From Circinella umbellata (lineage: Eukaryota > Mucoromycota > Mucoromycetes > Mucorales > Lichtheimiaceae): a DNA stretch of 64,000 bases. The stretch is from the NCBI GenBank assembly GCA_025093555.1, contig JAIWNF010000078.1:62001-126000 (forward strand), written 5' to 3'. The translations under genes were made by a program, and so were the position numbers. The notes under the pieces are model-generated. The model searched no databases and was not told the origin of the DNA. It worked only from the letters and a program-made list of their open reading frames with translations. Positions within the stretch are counted from its first letter, which is position 1. Every line of letters begins with the position of its first letter. Shown here in pieces: positions 12,623 through 24,000 of the stretch.

Positions 12623-13285
12623 TTATAACAACCCTTTTTCATATTTATTATTAGTTAACTATTTATCATCTCCCTCATCCTTATTCTTCTTTTTTCCTCT
12701 TGTATAAATATTTGTATGGACATGTGTGTTTATAGTAGTTGTAGATATAAAATCCTACTTTTTCCTCGTCTTCCTTCCCCCCAATTCACTCCATCTTCTC
12801 TATTTAATATCATTCACCTTCTCTTTACACTTTTTTAAATTATCATGAAATAAAATGTACAATGCATCCATTATCTTTTTTAATATTTATATTGTTGTTC
12901 TTTGGTATAATAGAGAAAAAAAAACATAATGAATTGATTGCTTGGGTCGGTAAAAAAAAGAAAAAAAAATAGAAAGAATATGTATATATATGCATATTAT
13001 ATATGTAGACTAAGCAAAAACATCATAATAATAATAATAATAATGTCAAACGTGTTGTGGGGTTACAATTTGTTTGTTGTATAATATTCAGTTGTTGCTG
13101 TAGCTGTTGCAGTATGTGTGTGTGAAATAATGTTCACATGCTTTGTTTTTTTTTAATAGTGTATGAACATTGTTAGTTATTCTTTTTGCGTGAGTTGGAT
13201 TTGTTTATATGTGAAGGAAAAAATAAAAAAGAACAGGGCGTAAAAAGATGTTTATCTTTCGATTTTCTCGGAGTATTTAATTGTT
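12623..13285. other. 3' region shared by two converging genes
   Basis: No gene seen. The interval contains T-rich probable 3' untranslated sequence of the 99-residue gene on the left and of the minus-strand gene on the right, plus short (TAA)n tracts near 13,026. Confidence 0.6.
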
Positions 13286-13887
13286 TTAAACCATGGTCAT
13301 AGCATGATGAAGTCGCTGTCGCATTTGTTCAGTTCCAAAATTTTCAACCTAAACATAGTAAACCCCAAGTCATTTGTAAATAGGTCATCCTTTCATATAT
13401 ATATATATATTTTGTTTGTCAAAGAGATCAAGTACGATAACAAACTTACATTTCGAAAAACAAGAGGATAAAGGTCCCACTGAGGTATTGATTCATTATC
13501 ATCGTTATGCTGTTGTTCTTGTTCATTATCAGGGGGTAGTCGAGCAAATAAATCAAACATTGGATGAGGGTGGTACCAAGTATTACTTGTGGTCCGTTCT
13601 CGCTGTATCATGTTCATGGTGGCAAAATTGATCTGCCGATCGCATCGGCGGGTACATTTCCGAGGAGGAGGCGGCCTACTATGATATCCATTCACAAGGC
13701 GACGAGATAAACTCGGGTAAAGATCATAGTTGGGAGTGGCTGTTTTACAATGATCATAATATTCTCGAGGTGTCGTTTCGAAATGAACAAAGTTATTATT
13801 ATTATTGCTATTGTTGTTGGTACTGTTGCCGTCGTTACCATTACTGTTACCACCACTGACGCTGTTATTAGTATTGCTACCTTGCAT
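13286..13887 (-). CDS. Hypothetical protein with Asn-rich start, 166 residues
   Basis: Two exons (13887-13450 and 13348-13286) join in frame. The N-terminus is an Asn/Gly/Ser homopolymer region (MQGSNTNNSVSGGNSNGNDG...). It is followed by a more complex part with EYYDHCKTATPNYDLYPSLSRRLVNGYHSRP, RKCTRRCDRQINFATMN and WYHPHPMFDLFARLPPD. The second exon gives VENFGTEQMRQRLHHAMTMV and a stop. The repeated NYDLYPSLSRR / QWDLYPLVFRN pieces resemble each other and may be paired short linear motifs. I do not recognise the family. The intron is supported by a GTAAG donor and a TTTAG acceptor. Confidence 0.65.
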
Positions 13888-14515
13888 TTTCGTCTTTGTT
13901 ATTCTTGTTACGTAGTGGTATACTTTGGAAAAAATAATATTTTTCTGTGAGAATAAATGAAAAGAGAGTGTGAGAAATCAAGTAAAAAAGGAAGTAAAAA
14001 GGGAGAGAGAAAGAAGGAAAAAAAAAAAAAAAGAGAATGGAAAAAGAGGTTCTTTTTTATTTTATTTTATTTTAAAGAAAGAGGAAAAAAAGGGCCATCC
14101 TCAACACTTTAGGTACATTACAACAGGTTTTTTTTTTATCTCGTCCCGGTGACCAGGTGATTTTACAATACAACTCTTTTGTCATGTACAAAATGTAAAT
14201 GATTATAAAATATATTAGAAAGTAATTTATATGCGCATTATTCTTGCTGCTACGCGCTTTACTTTATATATCATGCGACTTGAATCATGTGTTACAATAA
14301 AAAAAAACTGTTTGTTGTTTCTTCTCTTTTTTTCTTCTATCTCTCCCCCGTTCCTGTTTCTTCCACTTTTCCCGCCTTTATATAGGGTCTTTTATATTAT
14401 TTATATTATTTTATATATATTTATATACATTTTTTATATACTCCACCATAGCGAAAAAAGTAATGGATTGTGCAATTTGTAAACAATTCGACGCTAAAAA
14501 AGAAAAATTATACTT
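13888..14515. other. Intergenic, promoter side of the Asn-rich gene and 3' side of SPT8
   Basis: No gene seen. Purine-rich tracts (13,950-14,040) lie upstream of the minus-strand 166-residue gene and correspond to a pyrimidine-rich leader on its own strand. The part 14,300-14,515 is AT-rich and probably holds the 3' untranslated region of SPT8. Confidence 0.6.
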
Positions 14516-16720
14516 TCAAACATTTGCTGTGATATCATAAAACAAGCAAGCATTTGTTGATATCCCATCCCATCCTCGATTTCCAGATGTCGTAATCATG
14601 TACCGGCAGGTAGCATCGATTACTATTTATAATTATAAAGTTATAATATATTGTTAATTACATATTATTTCATATATATATATCAAACAGAATCACAAAA
14701 AGAATCGTTTTTACCTATATGAGATATAGTTCCACCGTGGTGACCAGGTAATATAGTAAATGGAATGGTATTTGAGGATGATTTAAGTGTTTTGTCACCA
14801 CCTTCGGGATATATTGTAAATGACGATTCGATTTCGGTATTCCATAGACGTACATTATCATTCGATGCACTGCAAAAAAAAAAAAAATTAGAAGAATAAA
14901 TGTCATATTTTGTTTTAGACTTGAATCTATTCTCTTTTTCTATATTTCTCTTTCTTTGGTTCACTTTTCCCCCTTATTTTTCTTCGTAACCCCCCCCCAT
15001 GTTTCTTCTCTTTTTCACTGTCATTTTTTAACCCCTACTTCCCAAAACCCTCAAAATAATAAAAAAAATGCCTTTTTCTCTTAATAAGCATTCAAGAAAC
15101 ATCCATATCCACGTATAATATATATACACATATATCTTGCTTACCATATAATATTTTTACCATTAGGCATACTAGCCACATAAGAAACAGGACCTGAATT
15201 AGCAGGCATCTTAAAAGACCGTATTAACTTTTGAGATGCAAAATCCCATTCATCTACTTGTCCATTACGTCGACCCATATATATTTTGGAACCATCTGCG
15301 CTCCAGCATGCCTAAAATAATAATAATAACTCATTTTTTTTTTAGTTTTTTTGTAAAGAATAATAAGGATATATGTATGAATTACCGATAAACACCAAGG
15401 CGGAGTTCGATCCGGTAATCCTAACTTTGTTGCATCTTTTTCTGGTTCCCGACGATCCCAAATGAAGCATTGACCATCAAAGCTTGTTGTCATGAAGATA
15501 TTTGGATTCTTTTGATCCCATTCTTGATTTTCATCGCTTTTGGATGGATCAAACATGGGTTGGAAAGAAGAAGAAGATATTTGTGAGCTATGTCCTGAGT
15601 AACTTCTTACAATGGATCCCGTGTTAAGATCCCATTCCTGTGATAATAACAAGATAATTTGTAATGAGTAACTAACTTTATTTTTTTCCAATATTCGTTA
15701 TTGTAATTTATTTTATAGATAATAAAGATAAGCACAGAAAAAAAAAACTTACGAGCACAGACTTATCCCAAGACCCACTGATCACACCTTGTTCCCCGGG
15801 TGTCACCCGTAACACCGATACTGGGGCTGTATGAGATCGTAAGACGTGATGACACTTGCCTTCATCGTGACGCACCGTGACCAAATTGATATTACCACTT
15901 TCCGTACCTAATAATGCCCAAAGTCCTTCTGACTGAACTTCTATACTATAAACCGGTGATAATTTAGGTTGTTGATTCATTGTCGTTGTTGTTGTTACTG
16001 TTGATGTTGATGCTACGATATTACTAGTATCGGTCATTTGTGGAGTAGTAGGAGTGGTGGTCGTTGTAGGAGTAGTGCTTGTTGATGATATTTGTTGTTC
16101 AGATTGTTCCGTTTTTATTATATTGGGCTGCTCTTCATTTTCGAACCATGAACTTAATACGCCTGCCATAGTAACAGAATCCACGTGGTGATGTCTTTGT
16201 GCTTGCGTTAAAGCCGTTTTCCCATTCATGGATGAAAAAAAATCCCATTTTCGTACATAACCGTCATCTGAACCTGTAAAGACCCATCGAAAACATCGTG
16301 TCGCTGCTACACTATAAATGGGTGCTGGATGAATAGCTGCTACCTTTTATTATTATCATCATTTGCTATCATTAGTTGTATTGCCCACACCATATTTATT
16401 GACGTTTTAGATAGAAATATATATATGTTTACCAAAGGTACACAGTCGTAAGTTTTGCAAGTGATAAAATGTCGATTCAAGGTACAATCAATCAAACGTT
16501 GTGGTGGATCATTCGTCCTTGGTGCAGTAGGTGCTGGTGAATTTCGTACTGAAGTTGTATCTTTATAACCATAATAACCATTTTAGTTTTGAATGTTACA
16601 GTAAAGCAAGTATTTATATAAATATATACCTTCCGTATCCATGCCATCGTCCTCAGCGTGTGCATTTAATTGAGGAGTAGAAGCTTCATTAAGATCCAAT
16701 TCATCTTCGTCCGATGACAT
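14516..16720 (-). CDS. SPT8: SAGA complex subunit Spt8 (WD40-repeat)
   Basis: Spt8 is the SAGA coactivator subunit that contacts TBP and regulates its delivery to promoters in the nucleus. Seven exons (16720-16630, 16560-16433, 16343-15753, 15637-15386, 15311-15145, 14869-14715, 14622-14516) join in frame to 496 residues. It starts with an acidic tail, MSSDEDELDLNEAS. Family-specific blocks follow: CKTYDCVPLVAAIHPAPIYS, TRCFRWVFTGSDDGYVRKWDF, LTQAQRHHHVDSVTMAGVLSSW and SPVYSIEVQSEGLWALLGTESGNINLVTVRH. Further WD units (GVISGSWDKSV, IFMTTSFDGQCFIWDRR, YMGRRNGQVDEWDF, ICASNDNVRLWNTE) come next, and the family C-terminus RYMITTSGNRGWDGIST ends the protein. Within the domain, a Thr/Ser-rich insert (about residues 130-180) separates the second and third blades, as in other Spt8 proteins. 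It is shorter than yeast Spt8, mainly because the acidic N-terminus is short. Confidence 0.95.
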
Positions 16721-18304
16721 ATTTATATATTGTTACGTAGAGTATTAACTTCTAAGAACGTGATAAGACTAATAAAATAAAGACGCCACTTCTACACAAA
16801 AAGAAAAAAAGCAATAGACGCGAAATTATAAAGGGGATATGGTGAGGTTTTGCTTTTTTTTTTTTTGGGGGGGGAGCAAATAAAGGGAGTAGAAAGAGAA
16901 AAGTGGAGTTGAAAAATGATCCTTTTATTTCTGTGGGGGGGTGGAAGTAGATGAAAAAAAAGGGAGAGTATAAAAAAAAAGAAGGGGTGAAAAAATATAT
17001 AAATCAAAATGCTTTGTTGTTGTTGCTATGTTTCATCCTTATAATATTTACTTATTCATGTTTACCCCGCTTTTCTAATAAAAAAGTGCTTCAAAAAGCT
17101 GTTGTACAGAAATGCTTTTATAAAAGAATGTCGTAATAAATTTATTGTAGCACTCTTGGCCGTGCTCATCAAAGAGAAACTTGAAACAGTTTATGTCATT
17201 CGACGCCAGCATAGAATATCAAGTAAAAAAAAGTGTGTGACTAATATTGCTGAATTGGATGAAATAAAAGGAAAAGAAAGTACAAATATGAAACGTTCAA
17301 GGGGCACCCTGATAAAATAAAAAAAAGGAAAGGTATGTATTAATATGATTCCTTGCAATGATAATTCCTATCAATCAATATAATGGTATATTAAATGCTT
17401 TTCATTATCATTTTAGACTTCTTTGACGAGCTTTGTATTTCATCTACTAATTATACTTTTTTATCACTATTGTATAGTGTCAATTATATTTAGTTTATAT
17501 GATTCATTTATTCAAGATTCTCTCTTTCACACACACTTTTGTATGTTTTATGGGGTGCTACACTCCGTATATCGAAATACTAGGAGTTTTTTTTTTTGGG
17601 GGGGGAGGGGGTTAATGGACAAATAAAAAAAAAGAACAAACCAAACAACCTATACCGATCCACCAAAAAAAGGAGGTACACATATAGTTTGGGGGAGAGA
17701 AAGTGAGAGATGGGGAGTTACTTATTATGATGATAATTATGATTGTGATATAAAGGTTGTATACCAAGTGGGGGAGAGAGAAACGGATGGGATTTGTAGG
17801 ATGAGGGTGACTGTATGGACGGGGGACTAACCGTAGAATGGAATGCCAAAATTTTCATGTAGACGCATGCAAGCATGATGTCTCTTTTTTATAAACACAA
17901 CTGATACACACACTCACCATTTATAAGTACGTAAAGTTGTAGTTATATAATAAAAATCTACGTATACTCATTCAACTAAATAATAATAATAATAATAATA
18001 AAACTATATTCTCTTGCCTCTCCTCTTGTATATCTTTTTCTTTACTCCCCCCTTTTTTCACTTTCTTTCTTTTTCTTCCACTTTTCTCTTTACTCTCTGC
18101 TTTTTTTTTTGTTTTCTTTCTTAGATTCTCTCTGTCTTTTTTGTGTTGTTTCTTCCCCCATTTCTTTCTTTTTTCTCTTTTATTTTTTGTCTCTCTTTTT
18201 ATTTTTTAATATACATCAACATTATTATTATATATACGGGCCTTAACGACAGAAGATCTGAAAATAAGAGACAAACCACTAAATAGTTAAAGAGGAACAA
18301 CGAT
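16721..18304. other. Intergenic, divergent promoters of SPT8 and the Gln/Asn-rich gene
   Basis: About 1.6 kb between two head-to-head genes. It contains T-run/G-run junctions (16,850-16,875 and 17,588-17,612) and a plus-strand CT-rich tract of about 180 bases (18,030-18,230) just upstream of the right-hand gene. A 72-codon plus-strand frame (17,102-17,320) has no supporting features. A (TAA)n run sits near 17,983. Confidence 0.6.
18030..18230 (+). promoter_or_regulatory. Long pyrimidine-rich leader/promoter tract
   Basis: Nearly continuous C/T on the plus strand immediately upstream of the gene starting at 18,305. CT-rich tracts just upstream of start codons are a usual feature of highly transcribed filamentous-fungal genes and mark the transcription start zone. 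The assignment is by position and composition only. Confidence 0.5.
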
Positions 18305-19110
18305 ATGAAACTACAAGCCATCTTACTAGGTGAATATCATTCATCGCCGCTTTGTATATATCAACAACAACAACAACAACAGCACGATAATCGCCATCAA
18401 CATCATGAATTATTCTATTTTTCTATTGAAGAACTCGACGCGATTTTAACGATAGATGCGGATCAGCACCAATATGATAATAGTGACAATGGTAGCAAGG
18501 AAAAGCACCAGGATGATATGGACATTGATACCCATTGTCATGGTGATACAGCAACAAATAATCATGGTAATAATAACAATGTTTGGGCACAGCTTGAAAA
18601 ACTCCCAGTTCGACCCTCCCACTTTCTTGTTTCAGCATGTGGTAGACGTACTTTTATTATGAGTGATATTGTTATTCAAATTGCTCGTTACCGGAACCTA
18701 TTGGCTTTGGCGGAACTATGTCAGCTCGGATGGGCCGAGATCATGGCCGGTGTGGTGGCAGCTCCCTTGCTGACTAGCTTGGGGGTGGTGGCTGCCGTAC
18801 CTGCGCGTTTGATCCATCACCCCGTTTCTGTTCACCACGTGACCGATTTCCACACATGGTTCACTGCTAAAAAGCAACAGGAACAGCAAAAGCAATCCTG
18901 TTCTTTATTTCATAATAATATTAATAATGTCACTGCTACTAATACAATGCATTCAACAAGTAATATAACTACTCCTACTGCATCTAATACCAATAATAAT
19001 ATTAATAATAATATTAATAATAATAGCAATAATCGAGACTTGCATCGCGAAGAGCAGAGGTAATAATAATCGTTTCTTCTAATCCCATCTATACAAAAAA
19101 ACACTCCTTG

Positions 19111-19143
<33 letters not shown>

Positions 19144-20543
19144 TTCTCTCTTTCGTGAACTTTCGTCCCCTTTCTTGGTTTTCTATATATATACATATAT
19201 ATAACAAACAAAATAAGAACCTATATATACATAAATATGGTAGCAACTAATAATCCCTTTTTTCGAAAAAAAAAAATTCCAATTTTACCTCCCCTGTCTC
19301 TCTTTTTTTTTAAAAAAAAAAAATTATATATTTATGTATATTTAGACTTTCTTCATTTATGCAGAAATTATCACATCATCCTTTATGGCAAGGTGTAGTA
19401 GCTCATAATAATAGTAGTGGCGGCGATAAAAGCAGCAGAGACATTGGGAACAATAATGTTAACGGTAATAGTGGTGTTACCAACAACGGCAATGGTAAAC
19501 AAGGATCAACAAATAATGACATGTGGATCCGTTTTGCATCATGGTTTGGTGATTATCATAAGCAGCTCCCTCCTTCCTTATTGGCGACATTTAAAACACG
19601 AAGACAGCAACAAGCTATTATTGCATCGAGGCAGCGGCGATTAGCGATGGAGACTTCTTCAACAAATAATCATAACACCAATATATCAACCACACCCTCT
19701 ACCAAAGTTATTAAAAAACGGCGATCCAATAACAATACCGCATTAGTACGCCAACAAGACATTGTTATGGAATCTTCATCTGTTACTTCAACAACAAGTA
19801 ATACAAGTAGTAGTACTTGTGCTTCAACAATGACAAATGGTAATGGTAGTAATGGTAGCAATAGTATGACAACTAGTACATGTTCATCAAGAGGCAATTC
19901 CCCACCATCGCAACAACCTATTCGTCTTGGCTCACCTTTAAGACATGAAATACGATCCATAAAGCGATGGACATCACCGCCATCATCATCTCCACAATAC
20001 TCACAGCAATATTTGCCGCCAAGAACAATTCGTAATTGTAGATCTGTAACAGAGCTGCATCGACCTGTTCCATTCAAAGCACATCAATCCAATTTAAAAT
20101 TACCTCCACCTTGGCCAGTACAGACGGCAACCACGTCACCACCAGAAAAATCAAATAACAGTTTTGTAGAAATCCATCACCATCAACATCATCAACATCA
20201 TCAACATCATCAACAGCAGCATCATTCACAGTCGGCTCATTCACGCCTTTCTTCGCATTACCATCATCATCAACAGCCAAGAAAGTGGTCTTCATTACAA
20301 GAATTGCGACATCGTGGCAGTTTGGATAGTACAAGTAGTAGTGGTAGTAGTATTAGTGGAGGAGAAGTTTCAAGTAATTTAGACTTATTAGCGACGCAGG
20401 CGACGCAGCGACAACCCATCCTTTCTTCCTCTTCTTCTACTCATACTTCACCTTCTCCACCGCCACGACATCAATCTATTAAATTACCTTCACCAAGTGA
20501 AATGCTGTCACGTCGTCATCCACCTCCCTCCGGCATCGTATAA
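18305..20543 (+). CDS. Large hypothetical protein with low-complexity regions, 650 residues
   Basis: Two exons (18305-19059 and 19346-20543) join in frame; the intron has a GTAATA donor and a TTTAG acceptor after a long CT-rich tract. Residues 1-60 have an ordered start (MKLQAILLGEYHSSPLCIY) broken by a Gln run, then FYFSIEELDAILTID. After a His/Asp/Asn-rich stretch comes the only well-ordered block: HFLVSACGRRTFIMSDIVIQIARYRNLLALAELCQLGWAEIMAGVVAAPLLTSLGVVAAVP, then FHTWFTAKK. The second exon has HPLWQGVVAH, WIRFASWFGDYHKQLPPSLLATFKTRR, and a very long Ser/Pro/His/Asn/Thr-rich tail with HHQ repeats and SP sites. Base composition rises in GC at 18,690-18,870 where the ordered block lies. I do not recognise the family; a regulatory or scaffold protein is only a guess from its disorder. 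Confidence 0.8.
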
Positions 20544-21029
20544 AACTACCTCTTCTCGTTTTGTTTTCATTTTTTTTATATACATATATATACCTATATA
20601 AATAATATTTTTGGTGTGTACATACATAACGCAACTTCTCACAATAACAGCAGCAACAACAACAACAACAACAAAAGAATATACAAAAAACATTTGATCA
20701 GTTTTTGAAGTGAAAACAGGGGAAAAGAACTTTACAAAGATATATATAATATGCATATATATTATATAAAGGAATCATATAGAAGAAAATAATAATAACA
20801 ATAATAATTTGATACAATAATAAAAAACAATGTTATATATAGAAACGTTATATATATTGTGTGTGTTGGGGATCTTAAATATTTTTAGTAGACTTTGTAT
20901 ATAGAAGAAAGAGTGTATAATAGTAAATGTGTTGTTTAAATTTAGTTACTAGATAGTGCGGTTTTTTTTTTTTCGTCGTTTTGGTTGTTATATAACGAGG
21001 AAAAGAAGAGAAATAGAAGTTAACAAGTT
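20544..21029. other. 3' regions of converging genes
   Basis: No gene seen. AT-rich with ATATAT and CAA-repeat tracts; the 3' untranslated regions of the 650-residue gene and of the myosin gene converge here. Confidence 0.6.
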
Positions 21030-24000
21030 TTACAAAGAATCTTGCCGCTGATATTGTCGATTTTGATTTGCGAGTTGCATCAGGCCCATCAATCGTTGTA
21101 GATGTTTCAGTTTAAGCTATGATTTTTTTTTCAAATATCAAATATAGAACACGTGAGTTGTAGTTCCTTTTGGCCTTATTTTTCACGGGGAGCATATTAT
21201 CCCCTTCCCCTTTTTCCACTTTTATCCAGCCCACTCTAATCATCCCCCAAGAAAGAAGATGCTCCCCTCTTCTCATTCACCATAATTCCCACCCTTGGTA
21301 TAAATAATCTTTTATACGAACCCCCCCCCCAAAAAAAAAAGAAAAAAATAAACGATTTACTTACATAGGAAGGAAGGTATGTGTTGGCCACCACGAGTTG
21401 TGGCTCGGGTACCTCGTATGGACTATCATCCAAGGACACATTATCCAATAATAAAATATCGTTACTGTCACTGCTACTCACCCGCGATGCCACAGCTCTA
21501 AGAATATCATTTGAAATTGGGTCTTCATAATCTGCAACATTATAATTCTGAATCAGCTTTTGAACTTGGGTAGGCGTCAATAACCAACACACATCATAAA
21601 TGATCTTGATATCATCATGCGAGGATTTTTTGAGCTGCAAAAGCTTGGCGGCTTGCATCAAATGTTCCAACTGTAAGGTTGCCTCGGCCATTTCATGGAG
21701 CTTGCACCATTCTTCCAACCGGGTAATATTGTATTGGATTTGCATGGCGCGCTTCCATGAATTAAAGTTTCGACGCATCACGAGATCGTTAAACGCAGTA
21801 ACACCAATCAGTTTCAGTAATTCAGTAAGTCCTTGCTCCATTACAAACGGTTCAATGTTGTAGCACTTCATGGCTCTATAAACCCGGTTCAAAAAGTTCA
21901 ACAAGTCATCCATGGAAAATGCAGGTTGATTTGAACCACTGAGAATCTTGTTAAAGAATCGATTTGTGTCTGTAGCAATAAATCCAGGTAAGGATTGGCT
22001 TTCTATAATAGCGGGTACGGCCATCTTGCTTAATTTCTGTTTTAGTTCAGTCATCCAGTGATGATATAAATTGTCCTCCAAACATTGAAGCTCGAATTTA
22101 ACAGTGGAAACGAGCTTTTCGAAATCGTGCCAACCAACAGCCCGGCGACCTTGGACAGAATTGTAATGCATTTCCCGTTCTAATTCTTGTTCGGTAGAGC
22201 AAACCAAAGAAAGTAATTCATGCGTATTAGAGAGCCAGAATGCACTTGGAATGATGGTATCTTCACCAGCAAAGCTCTAAATAAAATAAAAAGGAAACAA
22301 CATAATCAAAAAAAAAAACTCAAGGCGTGGGTATCGCAATGATAGCATTACGCTTTCGTATCAAAGTTTCCGGTTGACCTCTTACCAAGCAATGCTTTTG
22401 AATAGTATCCATGACAGTGAAAATCAATCGCTCAGACTCGGCAAGATAACCGAAGCGCCACATCTGAGTGACACCCAAACCTATAATATGCGCTGGAAAT
22501 ACAACTTCTTTGCGTGATGGAGGGTTTTGTGCATTGGGTGGAATAATTTTTAATGATCGGATTAATCCTTCCAAAATTTCCTCTTCAAGAATTTGCTCGT
22601 CGTGAAGAATAGCATGAATCTAATTATATGTTTATATATAAGTAGGCAATCTACCCTTCATTTCACTACTATCACTATTACTATCCACTTTTAATACCGA
22701 GAAAAAGGTATATACGTACTGCTTCTTCTGGGTTACCGTTCACATCACGCAAAGTATCAGTATGATCAATGGACATGGGGCGGATCTGATCCGGTTCTGC
22801 ATAGACTATCGGCTTGGTTTCCGTCAAACTATTACGTCGGAACGGCGCCATATTTGCACCAGTAGGCGATCGACCACGGGGGCTGACTCGTTCGGGTGAA
22901 ATACCGCGACGATTACCACCGCCAGGTGTTGTAGGTGAAGGAGACATACGTTGGGGTGACAAATTACGTCCATAAGCATTCAAGGAAGCTTGTCGTCGTG
23001 GGCCTCCATTCTTCAAGCTTTGTGCTAATTGTGCCTTGAGTGCTGCAATCTGGTTTTTTAATTCCGCGACATCTTCATCCTTGGGTGTAGGTTGAGTCGA
23101 GACCTTCAAGGGTGGCTGTTGACGCAAACGAGTAACTTCGGCGCTCAAACGTGCGATTTCCTTGTCTTGTTCTGCTACCTTAGCAAGCGTTTCCTCATGA
23201 TCTTGTTGAAGTGTTGCATGGCTACTGCGTAAAGTATCAAGCTCTTCCTGTACATTGGATGAACCATGAGCCAAACTTTGCATCTTTGTTTCCAATTTTT
23301 CGTGCTTTTCTTTCCACAATTGAATATCATTTTCGAGTTGAGTCGCTTGTCGTTGTAATGTCTTCTTTTCATCTTTTTGTTGGGTTAAAGTTTGAGTCAA
23401 TTCAACAACTTTGTTCTCAAGTTTGTATGATACTTCTTTGAGGCGGCTGGCTGATCGAGATTCTTGTCTTAAGTTGACAAGCATTTGGCGTGCAAGACGA
23501 CGACGGACACATGTTTGAATGGCAATGATATGGTTACGTTGAGCAAGGTAGCGTTTGCGTGCTATGTAACCACGTACCAAGCGTTGGATTTGTGTTGCTG
23601 CATTGTTTTCTCGGAAAGATCCAAATGATTTGCGAGCCAACACACCTCGGCAAGCTAATATAAAGAAAAATTATCAGAAACATACTTAGGCTATTTCACA
23701 GTTCTATGAATATAAACTTACAAGCTTGGAAAAGAACAACAAATTGGCGTCTTCTTTCCATTTGTTTTTTAGCAAGGAAACCTCGAACATATTTTTGAAT
23801 GGTTACAACAGCTCGTTCTTGACGAAGTAATTCTAATTTACGCTGGCCCATTTTCTTGCGCGCAACATTTTGCAAACGTTGAGCCAAGTCTTTGGTGCGC
23901 ATGTATCGAATACGTGTAATGAATCGTCGCATATTCTTTTGAAGTAGTACAACACATTCGTTCCATCGATCTGCTCGCAATTTCTCCATGTAGGCAAGCT

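Noticed and set aside
21236..21360. Extension of the myosin exon past PSYV into a poly-Phe/Gly stretch
   Set aside because: It reads through a GTAAGT donor into an intron with homopolymers; a later exon gives a sensible C-terminus [12 protein letters not shown].
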